DNA from: Halobacillus litoralis
GTDB taxonomy: Bacteria > Bacillota > Bacilli > Bacillales > Halobacillaceae
Length of the DNA stretch: 64,000 bases
NCBI RefSeq assembly: GCF_009856355.1
Contig: NZ_WMEW01000001.1
Location: 62,001 to 126,000 of the forward strand
Direction: 5' to 3'
The notes under the pieces were generated by a model, which did not search any database, was not told the DNA's origin, and was given only the letters and a program-made list of their open reading frames with translations. The position numbers and the translations under genes are program-made. This document shows, piece after piece, positions 52,357 through 60,919 of this stretch (its first letter is position 1; every line of letters begins with the position of its first letter).

Positions 52357-53292
52357 TTACTTGGAAAACCGTCCCCGCTGTCGCAGAAGCTCTCTGTGAA
52401 GGTTGGTATTCTCTTCGAAAGCTCCGCGTCCGTGAAGCCAGAAGCGGTTGTTCAGCATGACCAGATCTCCTGCTGGGAGTTCCAGCTCGACTAAGTTTGC
52501 CGAGTTCTCCATCGACTGGGATAGATCCTTCAAATACTGTGCCTGTTTGATCGTTTCTGGATAAACAAATTGATCAATGAAGCAGATGCACGTTTCGTTG
52601 TTCCACGTATAAAAGGTCTCCCTCTGCACATCCTCGCTTACATTTTTACTTGCAGGTGCCTTGTACGTAAACGGATAATCCGCCAGCGCATGACTTCTGT
52701 AGTAATCCAGGTCCTCCCACTCATCCAAATGAAGAAGGCGTGAATGTCCACCGGTGGCATTCTCCTCTTCCATCTTCATCATCAGCAGCCAGTCCGTCGG
52801 CTCATCGACATACGTCCCATCCGTATGAAGGGTAAACCGCCGGTAAGCCTGACGAAGGTAGGAATCACTGTCATCCGTGTGCTGGACAAAGAAACGGGCG
52901 TAATATTTTTTCGACATCGCATCAAAATTCGGAATGCCTGCCAGGTGGGAAAACGCCGTTGAAAATTTCACGTAATCCTGAGCATCCATCGTCGTGCCCT
53001 CCACGCCTGCTGTAAACCCTCCGGAACGCCGGTCATTCAGAATCGTCGTCACATATGTTTGGAAATCATCGTCCAACACATTCAGTAAAGCTTGAGCCGT
53101 CAACAGCCGCTGGTAAGGGATATACTCAAGCTGCTCATCACTGATGCCTTTCACGTCTTCCAGGAATTTTTGAACCGCCTCTGGATCCAGTTCAATCGTA
53201 TACAAACGTTCATGCCTTTCATGTGGTTGAATGGTATATCCGCTTCCTGAAAACACCGGTAATGACTCTTTTCTAACGTCTACAGCACACAT
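52357..53292 (-). CDS. csiD: Glutarate dioxygenase (CsiD/GlaH)
   Basis: A 311-residue Fe(II)/2-oxoglutarate-dependent dioxygenase that hydroxylates glutarate to L-2-hydroxyglutarate and turns 2-oxoglutarate into succinate. The facial-triad His and Asp are in TLHTDGTYVDEPTDW, and the closing His/Arg region is NNRFWLHGRGAFEENTNLHREL near the C-terminus (described in part). Family length is normal. I chose ATG 53292, seven bases after GGAG, over the ATG at 53298. It is first in an operon with lhgO and lies behind a structured leader. Confidence 0.93.
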   Translation of the reverse strand: MCAVDVRKESLPVFSGSGYTIQPHERHERLYTIELDPEAVQKFLEDVKGISDEQLEYIPYQRLLTAQALLNVLDDDFQTYVTTILNDRRSGGFTAGVEGTTMDAQDYVKFSTAFSHLAGIPNFDAMSKKYYARFFVQHTDDSDSYLRQAYRRFTLHTDGTYVDEPTDWLLMMKMEEENATGGHSRLLHLDEWEDLDYYRSHALADYPFTYKAPASKNVSEDVQRETFYTWNNETCICFIDQFVYPETIKQAQYLKDLSQSMENSANLVELELPAGDLVMLNNRFWLHGRGAFEENTNLHRELLRQRGRFSK

Positions 53293-53340
53293 AAACATTC
53301 TCCTTTTTTATGATAGAGTGGGTCCCCAGGCCTGGGTACG

Positions 53341-53505
53341 AAAAAAAGCCAGTCTTCCTCCACTAGAAGGAAAACTGGCTTGTAACTGCGGATAGTCTCC
53401 GGGTTTCGGAGATTGGGCAGTTTTAACAGTTTGATAACGTAGTACCGTTCATGGCAGACCGCAATAGAAAAGGGGATACCTTTTTTAAGTCTGCTTTCTA
53501 CTTTT
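53341..53505 (-). promoter_or_regulatory. Structured leader RNA of csiD-lhgO with intrinsic terminator
   Basis: About 165 bases of untranslated leader. Visible helices (window coordinates): 53489-53494 with 53454-53459; inside it an AAAAGG/CCTTTT hairpin; 53417-53422 with 53384-53389 enclosing 53407-53412 with 53396-53401; then a long terminator stem (53347-53382) with seven T. No S-box, T-box, lysine, glycine, TPP, purine, FMN or cobalamin signature was recognised. It looks like a riboswitch or attenuator of unknown class. Confidence 0.6.
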
Positions 53506-53508
53506 AAG

Positions 53509-53535
53509 GTTATATCTTTTACAATTTTCTGTCAA
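53509..53535 (-). promoter_or_regulatory. Promoter of the csiD leader
   Basis: On the reverse strand TTGACA (53530-53535) is perfect. A TATAAC box (53509-53514) follows after a short 15-base spacer, or TAACCT after 17. Confidence 0.6.
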
Positions 53536-53571
53536 CCTACATTTTTCATTCAAGAAAAAAGAAACAGGTTG

Positions 53572-53676
53572 TTATTTCCATAGATAGACCCCTGTCAGAA
53601 TCAATCCCCACAAAGGAATCGATAACAACACCGCCCACAGCAGCCCCTTCATGAAATTCCCTTCTTCTTTCACCAT
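53572..53676 (-). CDS. 34-residue single-helix membrane peptide
   Basis: ATG at 53676 with AGAGGTGG six bases upstream, 34 codons, TAA at 53572-53574. The product has a polar front (MVKEEGNF) and one hydrophobic helix with tryptophans (LLWAVLLSIPLWGLILTGVYLW). Good ribosome site and clean hydrophobic profile argue for a real gene. Function unknown; it lies between the broken MFS gene and the csiD leader. Confidence 0.55.
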   Translation of the reverse strand: MVKEEGNFMKGLLWAVLLSIPLWGLILTGVYLWK

Positions 53677-53736
53677 TTGACCACCTCTTTGCTTCCAGTG
53701 TAGCCAAACGAGCTGCTTTTTATAGGAGCTAGATCA

Positions 53737-54945
53737 TCAAAATTCCTCGGCCCTCTCTTTTACCATCTGCGTTTTCTGCTGACGTGTATAAGCATAATAA
53801 AAGATCCCGAGTACGAGAAGAACGATCATTCCGCTGATTTGATAAGTCACACGAAAGCTTGTCATGGAAACGAGCAAACCTAAAACATAGGAGCCTGCTG
53901 CGATTCCTGTGTCATACATCATGAAAAAGGTGGCTGTGGCATGGCCGCTCCGATGCTCTGGAGCAGACTGGACAGCCATCGTTTGGAAACTCGGAAGCAG
54001 CGAGCCATAGCCAAGTCCGATGATGGCTCCGGCGAGCAGCATACCCCATAAGGAATCGATATACCCAAGCAGAATCAATCCTCATGCAAAAAGAAGCAGA
54101 CTCGGCAGAATGACAATGCTTGGCCCTTTCCTATCAAATGCCCGGCCGAGAGAAGGACGTGAAACAATCATCACAACAGCGAAGACGACAAAGAAATAGC
54201 TGGATACTCCTCCAAGTCCCAGAGAATTCGCATATACGGATATAAACGACACAATACTGGAATAGGAAAAAGCAACAAGGCTGGCGATCAACGCTGTCGG
54301 CAGGGCTCTCGTTTCAAATAAATCATGAAAAGATACCTTGGCTGCTTTCTGTTCAGTCTTCGGTACAGCTTTTTCACCTGAAGAGCGGATCATCAATGAA
54401 CTGATCACACCAAGCAGCATAAACACACTCAAAACAATAAACAATGTCTCAAAAGCGGCGGCCTGAAGAATCGATAGACCGACAAACGGACCGACAACGA
54501 CAGCCACATTCATGGACATCGCAAAATAGCCAAGCCCTTCTCCGCGTCTCTGTGCGGGAACAACATCGGCTGCAATAGCTCCCGTTGCTGTCGTTACAAC
54601 AGCAAAGGAAAGACCGTGAATAAATCTCAAGACCATCAGTCCTTCAAATTGCGAGATCGTCAAATAAAAGATCATCGTAATCATATAAAGGGAGACCGCC
54701 GCAATCAGACCTTTTTTCTTCCCGGTCTTCTCCAAAAACCTGCCGGAAAACGGCCGGATCAAGATGGCAGCCACCATGATGGCCGTCACGACGAGCCCTC
54801 CCTGGGCCTCGTTGCCGCCCAGTTCATCGATCACGTAAATGGGGAGGGTGGTAAGCAGCGCGTAAAAGGTCACAAAGACAAAGAAATGCGTCAGCGAAAC
54901 GCTGATAAAGTTTTTTGTCCAAATCGGCTGTTTAGTCTTCTCCAT
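53737..54945 (-). pseudogene. MFS exporter interrupted by an in-frame TGA
   Basis: A twelve-helix major facilitator of the YwoG/YfmO-like drug-efflux type, about 402 codons from ATG 54945. The frame is broken by a single TGA at 54082-54084, after LPSLLLFA, and continues in the same frame as GLILLGYIDSLWGM to the end at 53737. Both parts otherwise look intact, including the helix 2-3 loop RPFSGRFLEKTGKKKG and the helix 8-9 loop RPSLGRAFDRKG. It is a recent nonsense mutation, a sequencing error, or is read through. The start overlaps the end of the marR gene, so it was coupled to it. Confidence 0.85.
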
Positions 54946-55369
54946 CGTGATCATCCTCCTGTATGATCATTCTTTCCAGGAGACCTCGGAGCTGCTTTTC
55001 TTCTTCCTCTGTGAGCCCAAGCAGCTGTTCATCTTCATACTTTCGTATACTTGCGGCAATCTCATCCCTCTGTTGTTCTGCCTCCGGCGAAATGTGAATG
55101 ATGCGCTGCCGCTTATCAGCTCCCTGCTTACGGACGAGCCACCCTTTTTCCTCCAGACGGGTAATCGTACGGGTGACAGTTGGTGCTTCCACATTCAAAT
55201 ACTGCCAGATTTCTTTCTGTGTCATCGGCCCCATCGTGTGGAGCGTATAAATGACCGCCCACTGGGACATGTACAGATCATATTCCTTCAGCTTTTCATT
55301 CATCCTTTGGTTTAACCGTCTCACCTGTTGGTTTAACAAGTGCAGAATATTATGATCGGATCGATCCAT
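54932..55369 (-). CDS. MarR-family transcriptional regulator
   Basis: A 145-residue winged-helix regulator (LKEYDLYMSQWAVIYTLH; QKEIWQYLNVEAPTVTRTIT recognition region; LEEKGWLVRK wing). It overlaps the MFS exporter start by 14 bases and most likely represses the pair until a toxic ligand binds. A dyad at 55390-55401 upstream could be its operator. Confidence 0.9.
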   Translation of the reverse strand: MDRSDHNILHLLNQQVRRLNQRMNEKLKEYDLYMSQWAVIYTLHTMGPMTQKEIWQYLNVEAPTVTRTITRLEEKGWLVRKQGADKRQRIIHISPEAEQQRDEIAASIRKYEDEQLLGLTEEEEKQLRGLLERMIIQEDDHDGED

Positions 55370-55389
55370 TCTATCACCCCTTAAATTAT

Positions 55390-55401
55390 TTACCTAAGTA
55401 A
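55390..55401. promoter_or_regulatory. Candidate MarR operator
   Basis: TTAC-CTAA-GTAA dyad about 20 bases before the marR start codon, in the promoter region. Autoregulation through such dyads is usual for the family; the exact site is inferred. Confidence 0.4.
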
Positions 55402-55502
55402 GTATTTTGCATACAGACAATCTTAAAGGCTGTGGGGGTTCTTGTAAAGCGGTGGGGCTTTAAAGATGCGAAGGGAGAGGGGGGAGGCGGCCGGAGGTGA
55501 TG

Positions 55503-55606
55503 GCTGGGGATATCAATTATTTTTGGAAGATATCGATTTATTTTCCGATATATCAACCAGATATTTCATATATCAGTCTAATCGCAAATATATCAACGAA
55601 TCGGCA
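55503..55606 (-). repeat. Third 20-bp-period GATATATC-like repeat array
   Basis: Five copies of an ATATC box whose last base falls at 55514, 55534, 55554, 55574 and 55594, a perfect 20-base step. Read on the reverse strand the copies are GTTGATATATT, GACTGATATATG, GTTGATATATC, TCGATATCTT and TTGATATCCC, the same motif as in the arrays around the NERD gene but in the opposite orientation. The array lies between marR and the beta-oxidation operon. Confidence 0.8.
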
Positions 55607-55659
55607 GAACCACCCCTGGTCCCACCGTCATATTTCCCGGGAAATCACCCGGAAATTAC

Positions 55660-55682
55660 AAAAGGGGCGGAGATCCGCCCTT
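55660..55682 (-). terminator. Terminator of the beta-oxidation operon
   Basis: GGGCGG pairs with CCGCCC across a four-base loop, followed by a T-run on the reverse strand, seven bases after the enoyl-CoA hydratase stop. Confidence 0.75.
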
Positions 55683-55688
55683 CACCTG

Positions 55689-56468
55689 TTACCTGCCCTC
55701 AAAAGAAGGCTTCCTTTTTCCGAGAAATGCCCGGGCACCTTCATTTTTGTCCTCTGAGTTGAACAGGACCGCCTGAGACAGCCGCTCGAGCATTAAAGCT
55801 GTCTTCATATCCGTTTCCGCTCCCATATGCACAGAAAGCTTTGCGAGCTGAACGGCGAGCGGACCCTTAGACAGAATGCCCGCACTTGTTTCCTCCACCT
55901 CTGCGCGGAGCCGTTCCGGTGTCACGACTTTCGTGACAAGACCGACCGCCAGGGCTTCTTCCGCTGAAATCATTTTCCCTGTCAAAATCATTTCCAGTGC
56001 CTTTCCTTTTCCCACTAAGCGGGTCAGGCGCTGGGTACCTCCGGCGCCTGGAATGATGGATAACGCCAATTCCGGAAGGCCGAAGGAAGCATGGATGGAA
56101 GCGATACGGATATCGCAGCTCATGGCCAGTTCACAGCCGCCGCCGAGAGCAAATCCATTGATCATGGCTATGGTCGGCTTTTGAAAAGCTTCCACCTTGT
56201 CGTACAACTGCTGCATATCACCGTTTTTCAAGGCGTCCAGGGCTTCCGCTTCCGTCAGCTGCTGAATATCAGCCCCGGCGGCGAATGCTTTCTCTCCTTG
56301 TCCAGTAAAAACAACGACGCCGGCTTCATCATCTCTCTCTGCCCAGTCCAGTGCGTCTTCTATTTCATCAAGAACGGCCTGGTTCAAGGCATTCCGGACC
56401 TCAGGACGATTGATCACAATATAAGCAAGCCGATCTTCTTTGACATACACTATGTTTTCATATTCCAC
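55689..56468 (-). CDS. Enoyl-CoA hydratase/isomerase family protein
   Basis: A 259-residue crotonase-fold enzyme that adds water to 2-enoyl-CoA. It has the oxyanion segments AFAAGADIQQL (about 60-70) and NGFALGGGCELAMSCDIRIA, and catalytic-type Glu in GLPELALSIIPGAGGTQRL. Last gene of the operon with thiolase and acyl-CoA dehydrogenase; together they supply three of the four beta-oxidation steps. A 3-hydroxyacyl-CoA dehydrogenase is not in the window. Confidence 0.92.
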   Translation of the reverse strand: MEYENIVYVKEDRLAYIVINRPEVRNALNQAVLDEIEDALDWAERDDEAGVVVFTGQGEKAFAAGADIQQLTEAEALDALKNGDMQQLYDKVEAFQKPTIAMINGFALGGGCELAMSCDIRIASIHASFGLPELALSIIPGAGGTQRLTRLVGKGKALEMILTGKMISAEEALAVGLVTKVVTPERLRAEVEETSAGILSKGPLAVQLAKLSVHMGAETDMKTALMLERLSQAVLFNSEDKNEGARAFLGKRKPSFEGR

Positions 56469-56497
56469 AATACCGCTCCCTTTCTAAGATTCTGTAT

Positions 56498-57682
56498 TTA
56501 AACCCGTTCAAACAGCATCGCCATGCCTTGACCGCCCCCTGCACACAACGCAGCGAGTCCATACCTTTCCTTTCTCCGCTTCATTTCATGAATCAGCGTC
56601 GTCACAATCCGCGTCCCACTTGCCCCGACCGGATGCCCTAGAGCAATCGCTCCGCCGTTGACATTCACGATATCGGAATCCACTTCCAGCTCCCGGATAA
56701 CGGCAAGTGCCTGGGCAGCAAAAGCTTCATTCAACTCTATCAACCCGGTATCCTTCAGACTCAGGCCTGTGCGGTCCATCAGCTTTTGGACAGCGGGTAC
56801 AGGACCGATCCCCATGATTTCCGGGGAGACACCGGCCACCGCCCAGTCCGTGATTTTGACAAGAGGGACACACCCCATTTCATCGGCCTTTTCCCTCGTC
56901 ATCATGACCACAGCTGAGGCCCCGTCATTACGTCCACAGGAATTGCCGGCGGTTACTGTGCCGTTATCCTTAAATACCGGACGAAGAGCGGCCAGCTTTT
57001 CCTTTGTCGTCTCGGGGCGGGGATGCTCATCATCCCGGAGAGTTTGAACGCCTTTTCTACCTTTCACTTCATAAGGGATCACTTCGTCTAAAAAAATTCC
57101 TGCCTCTACAGCGGCTGCAGCACGCCGCTGGCTCTCAAGCGCAAATTCATCCTGATCTTCTCTGGAGATGCTGTAACGTTCGGCGACATTTTCAGCAGTT
57201 AAGCCCATCCCGAGATCAGGTCCGTACAATTCTTTCGGCTGCTGACCGGCTTCCTTATGGGAATCCACTAAGACCGGATCTCCTTCCCCGAACCTTGCCT
57301 GTCTTAAATAGAGGGGGGCGCGGCTCATACTCTCTGTACCGCCCGCCACTACAATATCAGCCTGTTGAAAAGCAATCTGCTGCACACCAGAAGCGATGGC
57401 TTCCATCCCGGATGCACACAACCGATTGATCGTATACGCCGGTGATGAGTCAGGAATTCCTGCTCTTAACGAAGCCACACGGGCGACGTTGGAAGACTCC
57501 GTCGTCTGCCGGACCTCCCCAAGAATCACTTCATTGATATCAGTTCTCTTCAATCCTGCAGCGTCCACGGCTCCCTCAACTGCATGGGCAGCCAGGTGGC
57601 CGGAAGATACATTCCTAAGTGTACCGCCATACCGGCCGACAGGTGTCCGTACAGCACTTACGACAACGATTTCCTCCTTCAT
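56498..57682 (-). CDS. Acetyl-CoA acyltransferase (thiolase)
   Basis: A 394-residue thiolase that splits 3-ketoacyl-CoA with CoA, or condenses acetyl-CoA. Catalytic Cys is in NRLCASGMEAI, the GHP histidine in IALGHPVGASGTRI, and the second Cys in LCAGGGQGMA. The ATG at 57682 is preceded by GGAG; it follows the acyl-CoA dehydrogenase gene by 16 bases. Confidence 0.94.
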   Translation of the reverse strand: MKEEIVVVSAVRTPVGRYGGTLRNVSSGHLAAHAVEGAVDAAGLKRTDINEVILGEVRQTTESSNVARVASLRAGIPDSSPAYTINRLCASGMEAIASGVQQIAFQQADIVVAGGTESMSRAPLYLRQARFGEGDPVLVDSHKEAGQQPKELYGPDLGMGLTAENVAERYSISREDQDEFALESQRRAAAAVEAGIFLDEVIPYEVKGRKGVQTLRDDEHPRPETTKEKLAALRPVFKDNGTVTAGNSCGRNDGASAVVMMTREKADEMGCVPLVKITDWAVAGVSPEIMGIGPVPAVQKLMDRTGLSLKDTGLIELNEAFAAQALAVIRELEVDSDIVNVNGGAIALGHPVGASGTRIVTTLIHEMKRRKERYGLAALCAGGGQGMAMLFERV

Positions 57683-57698
57683 GGGGGGACTCCTTCCA

Positions 57699-58856
57699 TC
57701 AGCGGGCATACTCCTTCCGCAGCTGCCCGGCTATGATATTTTTTTGAATCTCAGATGTTCCTTCATAAATCCTTGTGATCCTCGCATCTCTGTAAAAGCG
57801 CTCCACCGGATAATCCGAGATGTAGCCGATCCCGCCGTGTATCTGGACCGCTTTATCAGCCACGCGGTTATAGACTTCCGATCCATAAAGCTTCAGCATG
57901 GCGGATTCTTTGATGACCTTCTCACCTTGATCCACCATCCAGGCTACGCGGTACGTAAAGGAGCGGAGCGCTTCGATTTCTACGGCCATTTCTGAAATCA
58001 TATGGGCGACGGCCTGATGCTCAATGATCGGTACAGAAAACTGTCGGCGGTCTTCGGCATACTGCATCGACATATCCAGCAGTTTCTGACAGGAGCCCAG
58101 GTTCCTTGCAGCAAGACCAGCCCGGCCGTTGGCGAGAATCTTCAAGGCATTCACATACCCTTCCCCTTCTTTCCCGAGCACGTTACCCTCCGGCACTTCA
58201 CAATCTTCGAGAATGATCTCGGCCGACTGGGAACCGTGGAGGCCCATCTTCGGTTCCACAGCCCCGACCTTGAAGCCGGGATAATCTTTTTCTACGATAA
58301 ACGAGGTGATTCCCTTCGCCCCTTGTTCAGAATCTGTGACGGCCATCACTGTAAACACATCCGCTACGGTGGCATTGGTGATGTAATGCTTGGTTCCGTT
58401 TAAAATATAACGGTCACCTTTTTTCACTGCCGTTGTCTTTAAAGCACTGGCGTTGGACCCAGCTCCAGGCTCGGTCAGGGCAAAAGCCCCCAGCGACGTT
58501 CCTGCCGCCATCCGTGGCAGGTACTTGGCTTTCTGCTCTTTGGTCCCAAGCTCGACAATCCCCACGCTGCCAATGCCTGTATGTGCGCCGATCACTGTTG
58601 TATATCCGTTGTGTGTCGCACCGATTTCTTCATAGAGGGCGCATTTTCCGACCATAGAAATCCCCAGTCCGCCGTATTCCTCCGGGATGCTCAATCCGAA
58701 CAGCCCAAGGTCGCGGGACATCGTCATAATCGATTCCGGAATACAGTCTTCCTTTTCAATCACTGTGGCAGCCCCTTCCACCTCTGTCTGCACAAAATCT
58801 CTGACACTCTTTTTCAACGCTGTCGTCTGTTCGTCCAGTTGAAAATCCATGGCCAC
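57699..58856 (-). CDS. Acyl-CoA dehydrogenase
   Basis: A 385-residue FAD enzyme that makes the 2,3-double bond in acyl-CoA. It has the [20 protein letters not shown] segment, the [21 protein letters not shown] region and the catalytic Glu in IYEGTSEIQ, as in short- and medium-chain types. The start is GTG 58856 (AGGAGAGG five bases upstream) or ATG 58850. A partial terminator separates it from the binding-protein gene upstream. Confidence 0.94.
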   Translation of the reverse strand: MAMDFQLDEQTTALKKSVRDFVQTEVEGAATVIEKEDCIPESIMTMSRDLGLFGLSIPEEYGGLGISMVGKCALYEEIGATHNGYTTVIGAHTGIGSVGIVELGTKEQKAKYLPRMAAGTSLGAFALTEPGAGSNASALKTTAVKKGDRYILNGTKHYITNATVADVFTVMAVTDSEQGAKGITSFIVEKDYPGFKVGAVEPKMGLHGSQSAEIILEDCEVPEGNVLGKEGEGYVNALKILANGRAGLAARNLGSCQKLLDMSMQYAEDRRQFSVPIIEHQAVAHMISEMAVEIEALRSFTYRVAWMVDQGEKVIKESAMLKLYGSEVYNRVADKAVQIHGGIGYISDYPVERFYRDARITRIYEGTSEIQKNIIAGQLRKEYAR

Positions 58857-58879
58857 CTACCCCTCTCCTTATTTATTGA

Positions 58880-58918
58880 AAAAAGAAACCCGGCGACGCC
58901 ATAGGAATCACCAGGTTG
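58880..58918 (-). terminator. Hairpin between livK-type and acyl-CoA dehydrogenase genes
   Basis: AACCTGG pairs with CCGGGTT on the reverse strand, followed by a T-run interrupted by one C. It probably gives partial termination within the operon. Confidence 0.55.
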
Positions 58919-58928
58919 TTCATGACAA

Positions 58929-60152
58929 TCAATCGTTGACTTCAATCGTTACTATTTCTCCGTTTTCCACAGCAGCAATGCTTAAATCCGTCGCAAAACC
59001 GCCATCTTTACCAACCTCTTCAATGGTGTACACTTCTTTTTCCTCCGGCAGCGCATCGAGCCCATCCTGAATATGACTGCGGATGGCTTTTGGATCGTCA
59101 ACGCTGCCTGCGGCCTTCATCGCTTCCATCAATATATTCAGCGCTACATAATGGTAACCCGCTTCAGATCCCGGCACTTCATCGTGCTCTTCTTTATACT
59201 TTTCAATAAACGCAGGGGTGCCAGGGTATTCAGAATTGGCCAGCGGCAGAACACCGACGGAACCTTCCAGCGCTTCATATGATCCTGTAACCGCCTCCAT
59301 TTCATCAAGCTTGGCCTGGTCCATAACCATAAAGCCGCCTTGGAATCCAAGCTCCCGTGCCTGCTTCGCTACTTTAGCGGTCGGCTCTGAGGGGCCGCCG
59401 ATAAACAGAACGTCCGGATCTTCCTTCAACGCATTGGTCACGAGGGTGAAAAAGTCAGTATCCTTGGAAAAATCAATCGAGGAATTGTACACCACTTCCC
59501 CGCCTTGTTCCTTCCAGTAAGGCACAATGGCTTCTGTCCAGTCCTTCCCATACTGCGAGGCCGTTGGCAGGGCCGCCAGCTTCATGCCGTGGTTTTCCAT
59601 CGCATAGGATGTAAATGGTTCAAGATAGCCGTCATAGCTTGGGGGAACACGGACCGTCAGCGTGTTTCCTTCAGCTGTAACCGCAGGCTCACTCGTGTAG
59701 GCACCAATCAAAAAGTTCTCCTGTTCATTGAATACCTGCATCGCCTTGATCCCGCCGCTGTGCGGGGAGAAAATGACCGGCGTATTGTTCTCTTGAATCA
59801 GCCGCTTGGCGTTGGCGGCTGTTTCATTCGGCAGATACTTATCATCCAGCGACACAAGATTGAACTTATACGTCTGATCTTCGATCTCAAAACCGCCATT
59901 GTTGTTGATTTCATCCACTGCAAGCTTGAGTCCGTTTAATGTACGCTCGCCGTAATAGGCAGCCGGTCCGCTCAATGGACCACTGTAGCCGATACTGACA
60001 ACTTCCTCTCCTTCTTCAACCTCCGGTGCTTCGGACTCCGTCTCACTGCCTCCTCCGCTTGCGGACTGGTTCGATGGATTATCAATACAGCCGGCGAGAA
60101 GAAGCAGCAGGACGGCGAATAGGAAAACGCCTGAACCTTTGATCATTTTCAT
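58929..60152 (-). CDS. Liv-type ABC transporter substrate-binding lipoprotein
   Basis: A 407-residue extracellular receptor: lipobox LAGC (Cys22), Ser/Glu linker to about residue 50, then a type I (LivJ/K) ligand-binding fold (SIGYSGPLSGPAAYYGERTL; NNTPVIFSPHSGGI). Such receptors bind branched amino acids, amides or aromatic and other carboxylates. The operon's CoA ligase and beta-oxidation genes favour a carboxylic acid. AGGGGGATC precedes the ATG. Confidence 0.9.
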   Translation of the reverse strand: MKMIKGSGVFLFAVLLLLLAGCIDNPSNQSASGGGSETESEAPEVEEGEEVVSIGYSGPLSGPAAYYGERTLNGLKLAVDEINNNGGFEIEDQTYKFNLVSLDDKYLPNETAANAKRLIQENNTPVIFSPHSGGIKAMQVFNEQENFLIGAYTSEPAVTAEGNTLTVRVPPSYDGYLEPFTSYAMENHGMKLAALPTASQYGKDWTEAIVPYWKEQGGEVVYNSSIDFSKDTDFFTLVTNALKEDPDVLFIGGPSEPTAKVAKQARELGFQGGFMVMDQAKLDEMEAVTGSYEALEGSVGVLPLANSEYPGTPAFIEKYKEEHDEVPGSEAGYHYVALNILMEAMKAAGSVDDPKAIRSHIQDGLDALPEEKEVYTIEEVGKDGGFATDLSIAAVENGEIVTIEVND

Positions 60153-60211
60153 AAAAGATCCCCCTCGTTTTGGAATGATTTTTGTAAACTTAACAAAACC
60201 AGACCCTGCTA

Positions 60212-60919
60212 TCAGGCCCCGATATAAGCTTTACGGACCGTATCATTAGCAAGCAGTTCTTCCGCTGTCCCCTCTACAACAACGGATCCACTTTCAAAAA
60301 CATAGCCGCGGTCGGCGATCTTCAAAGCTGCAAAAGCATTCTGCTCGGCAAGCAGCACCGTCGTACCGTCTTTATTGATTTTTTGAATCACTTCAAACAT
60401 CTGCTCCACAATGAGCGGCGCAAGGCCGATGGACGGCTCATCAAGCAGCAGCAGCTTCGGTTTAGCCATGAGCGCACGCCCAATCGCGAGCATCTGCTGC
60501 TGTCCGCCGCTTAAGGACCCTGCGGGCTGATCTTTTTTCTCCAGTAAAACCGGAAAAAGTTCAAAGACATCCTGCAAAGACTGATTGACCTGCTTCCGCT
60601 TCCTCCGGTGAACATAGCCTCCCATAACAAGGTTCTCCTTCACCGTCATCTGCGGAAAAAGCTTTCGATCTTCCGCGCACTGCACAATTCCAGAACGGAC
60701 GATTTTGTCAGGACCCAATCCTTGAATCGGGCGTTCCTCCAAAAGGATGGTTCCATAACTCGGCTTCTGCAGACCGCTGATGGTGTTGAACGTCGAACTT
60801 TTACCTGCTCCGTTTGAACCGAGCAGAACCACAAGTTCTCCCTTTCCTACGTGAATACTGATTTTTTCTACAGCGGTAAAGGATCCATATTGTATCGAAA
60901 CATCGGTTAACTCAAGCAC
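60212..60919 (-). CDS. livF: Liv-type ABC transporter ATP-binding protein (LivF)
   Basis: About 235 residues with Walker A GSNGAGKSS, signature LSGGQQQMLAIGRAL and Walker B LLLLDEPSIGLAPL, the LivF pattern. I prefer GTG 60919, eight bases after GGAGG, over the GTG at 60925, which sits too close to it. It overlaps the end of livG by eight bases and works with LivG as the ATPase pair. Confidence 0.92.
   Translation of the reverse strand: MLELTDVSIQYGSFTAVEKISIHVGKGELVVLLGSNGAGKSSTFNTISGLQKPSYGTILLEERPIQGLGPDKIVRSGIVQCAEDRKLFPQMTVKENLVMGGYVHRRKRKQVNQSLQDVFELFPVLLEKKDQPAGSLSGGQQQMLAIGRALMAKPKLLLLDEPSIGLAPLIVEQMFEVIQKINKDGTTVLLAEQNAFAALKIADRGYVFESGSVVVEGTAEELLANDTVRKAYIGA

Noticed and set aside
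53341..53505. Lysine riboswitch or T-box in the csiD leader
   Set aside because: None of the L-box or T-box conserved segments could be found; the leader is also shorter than an L-box.
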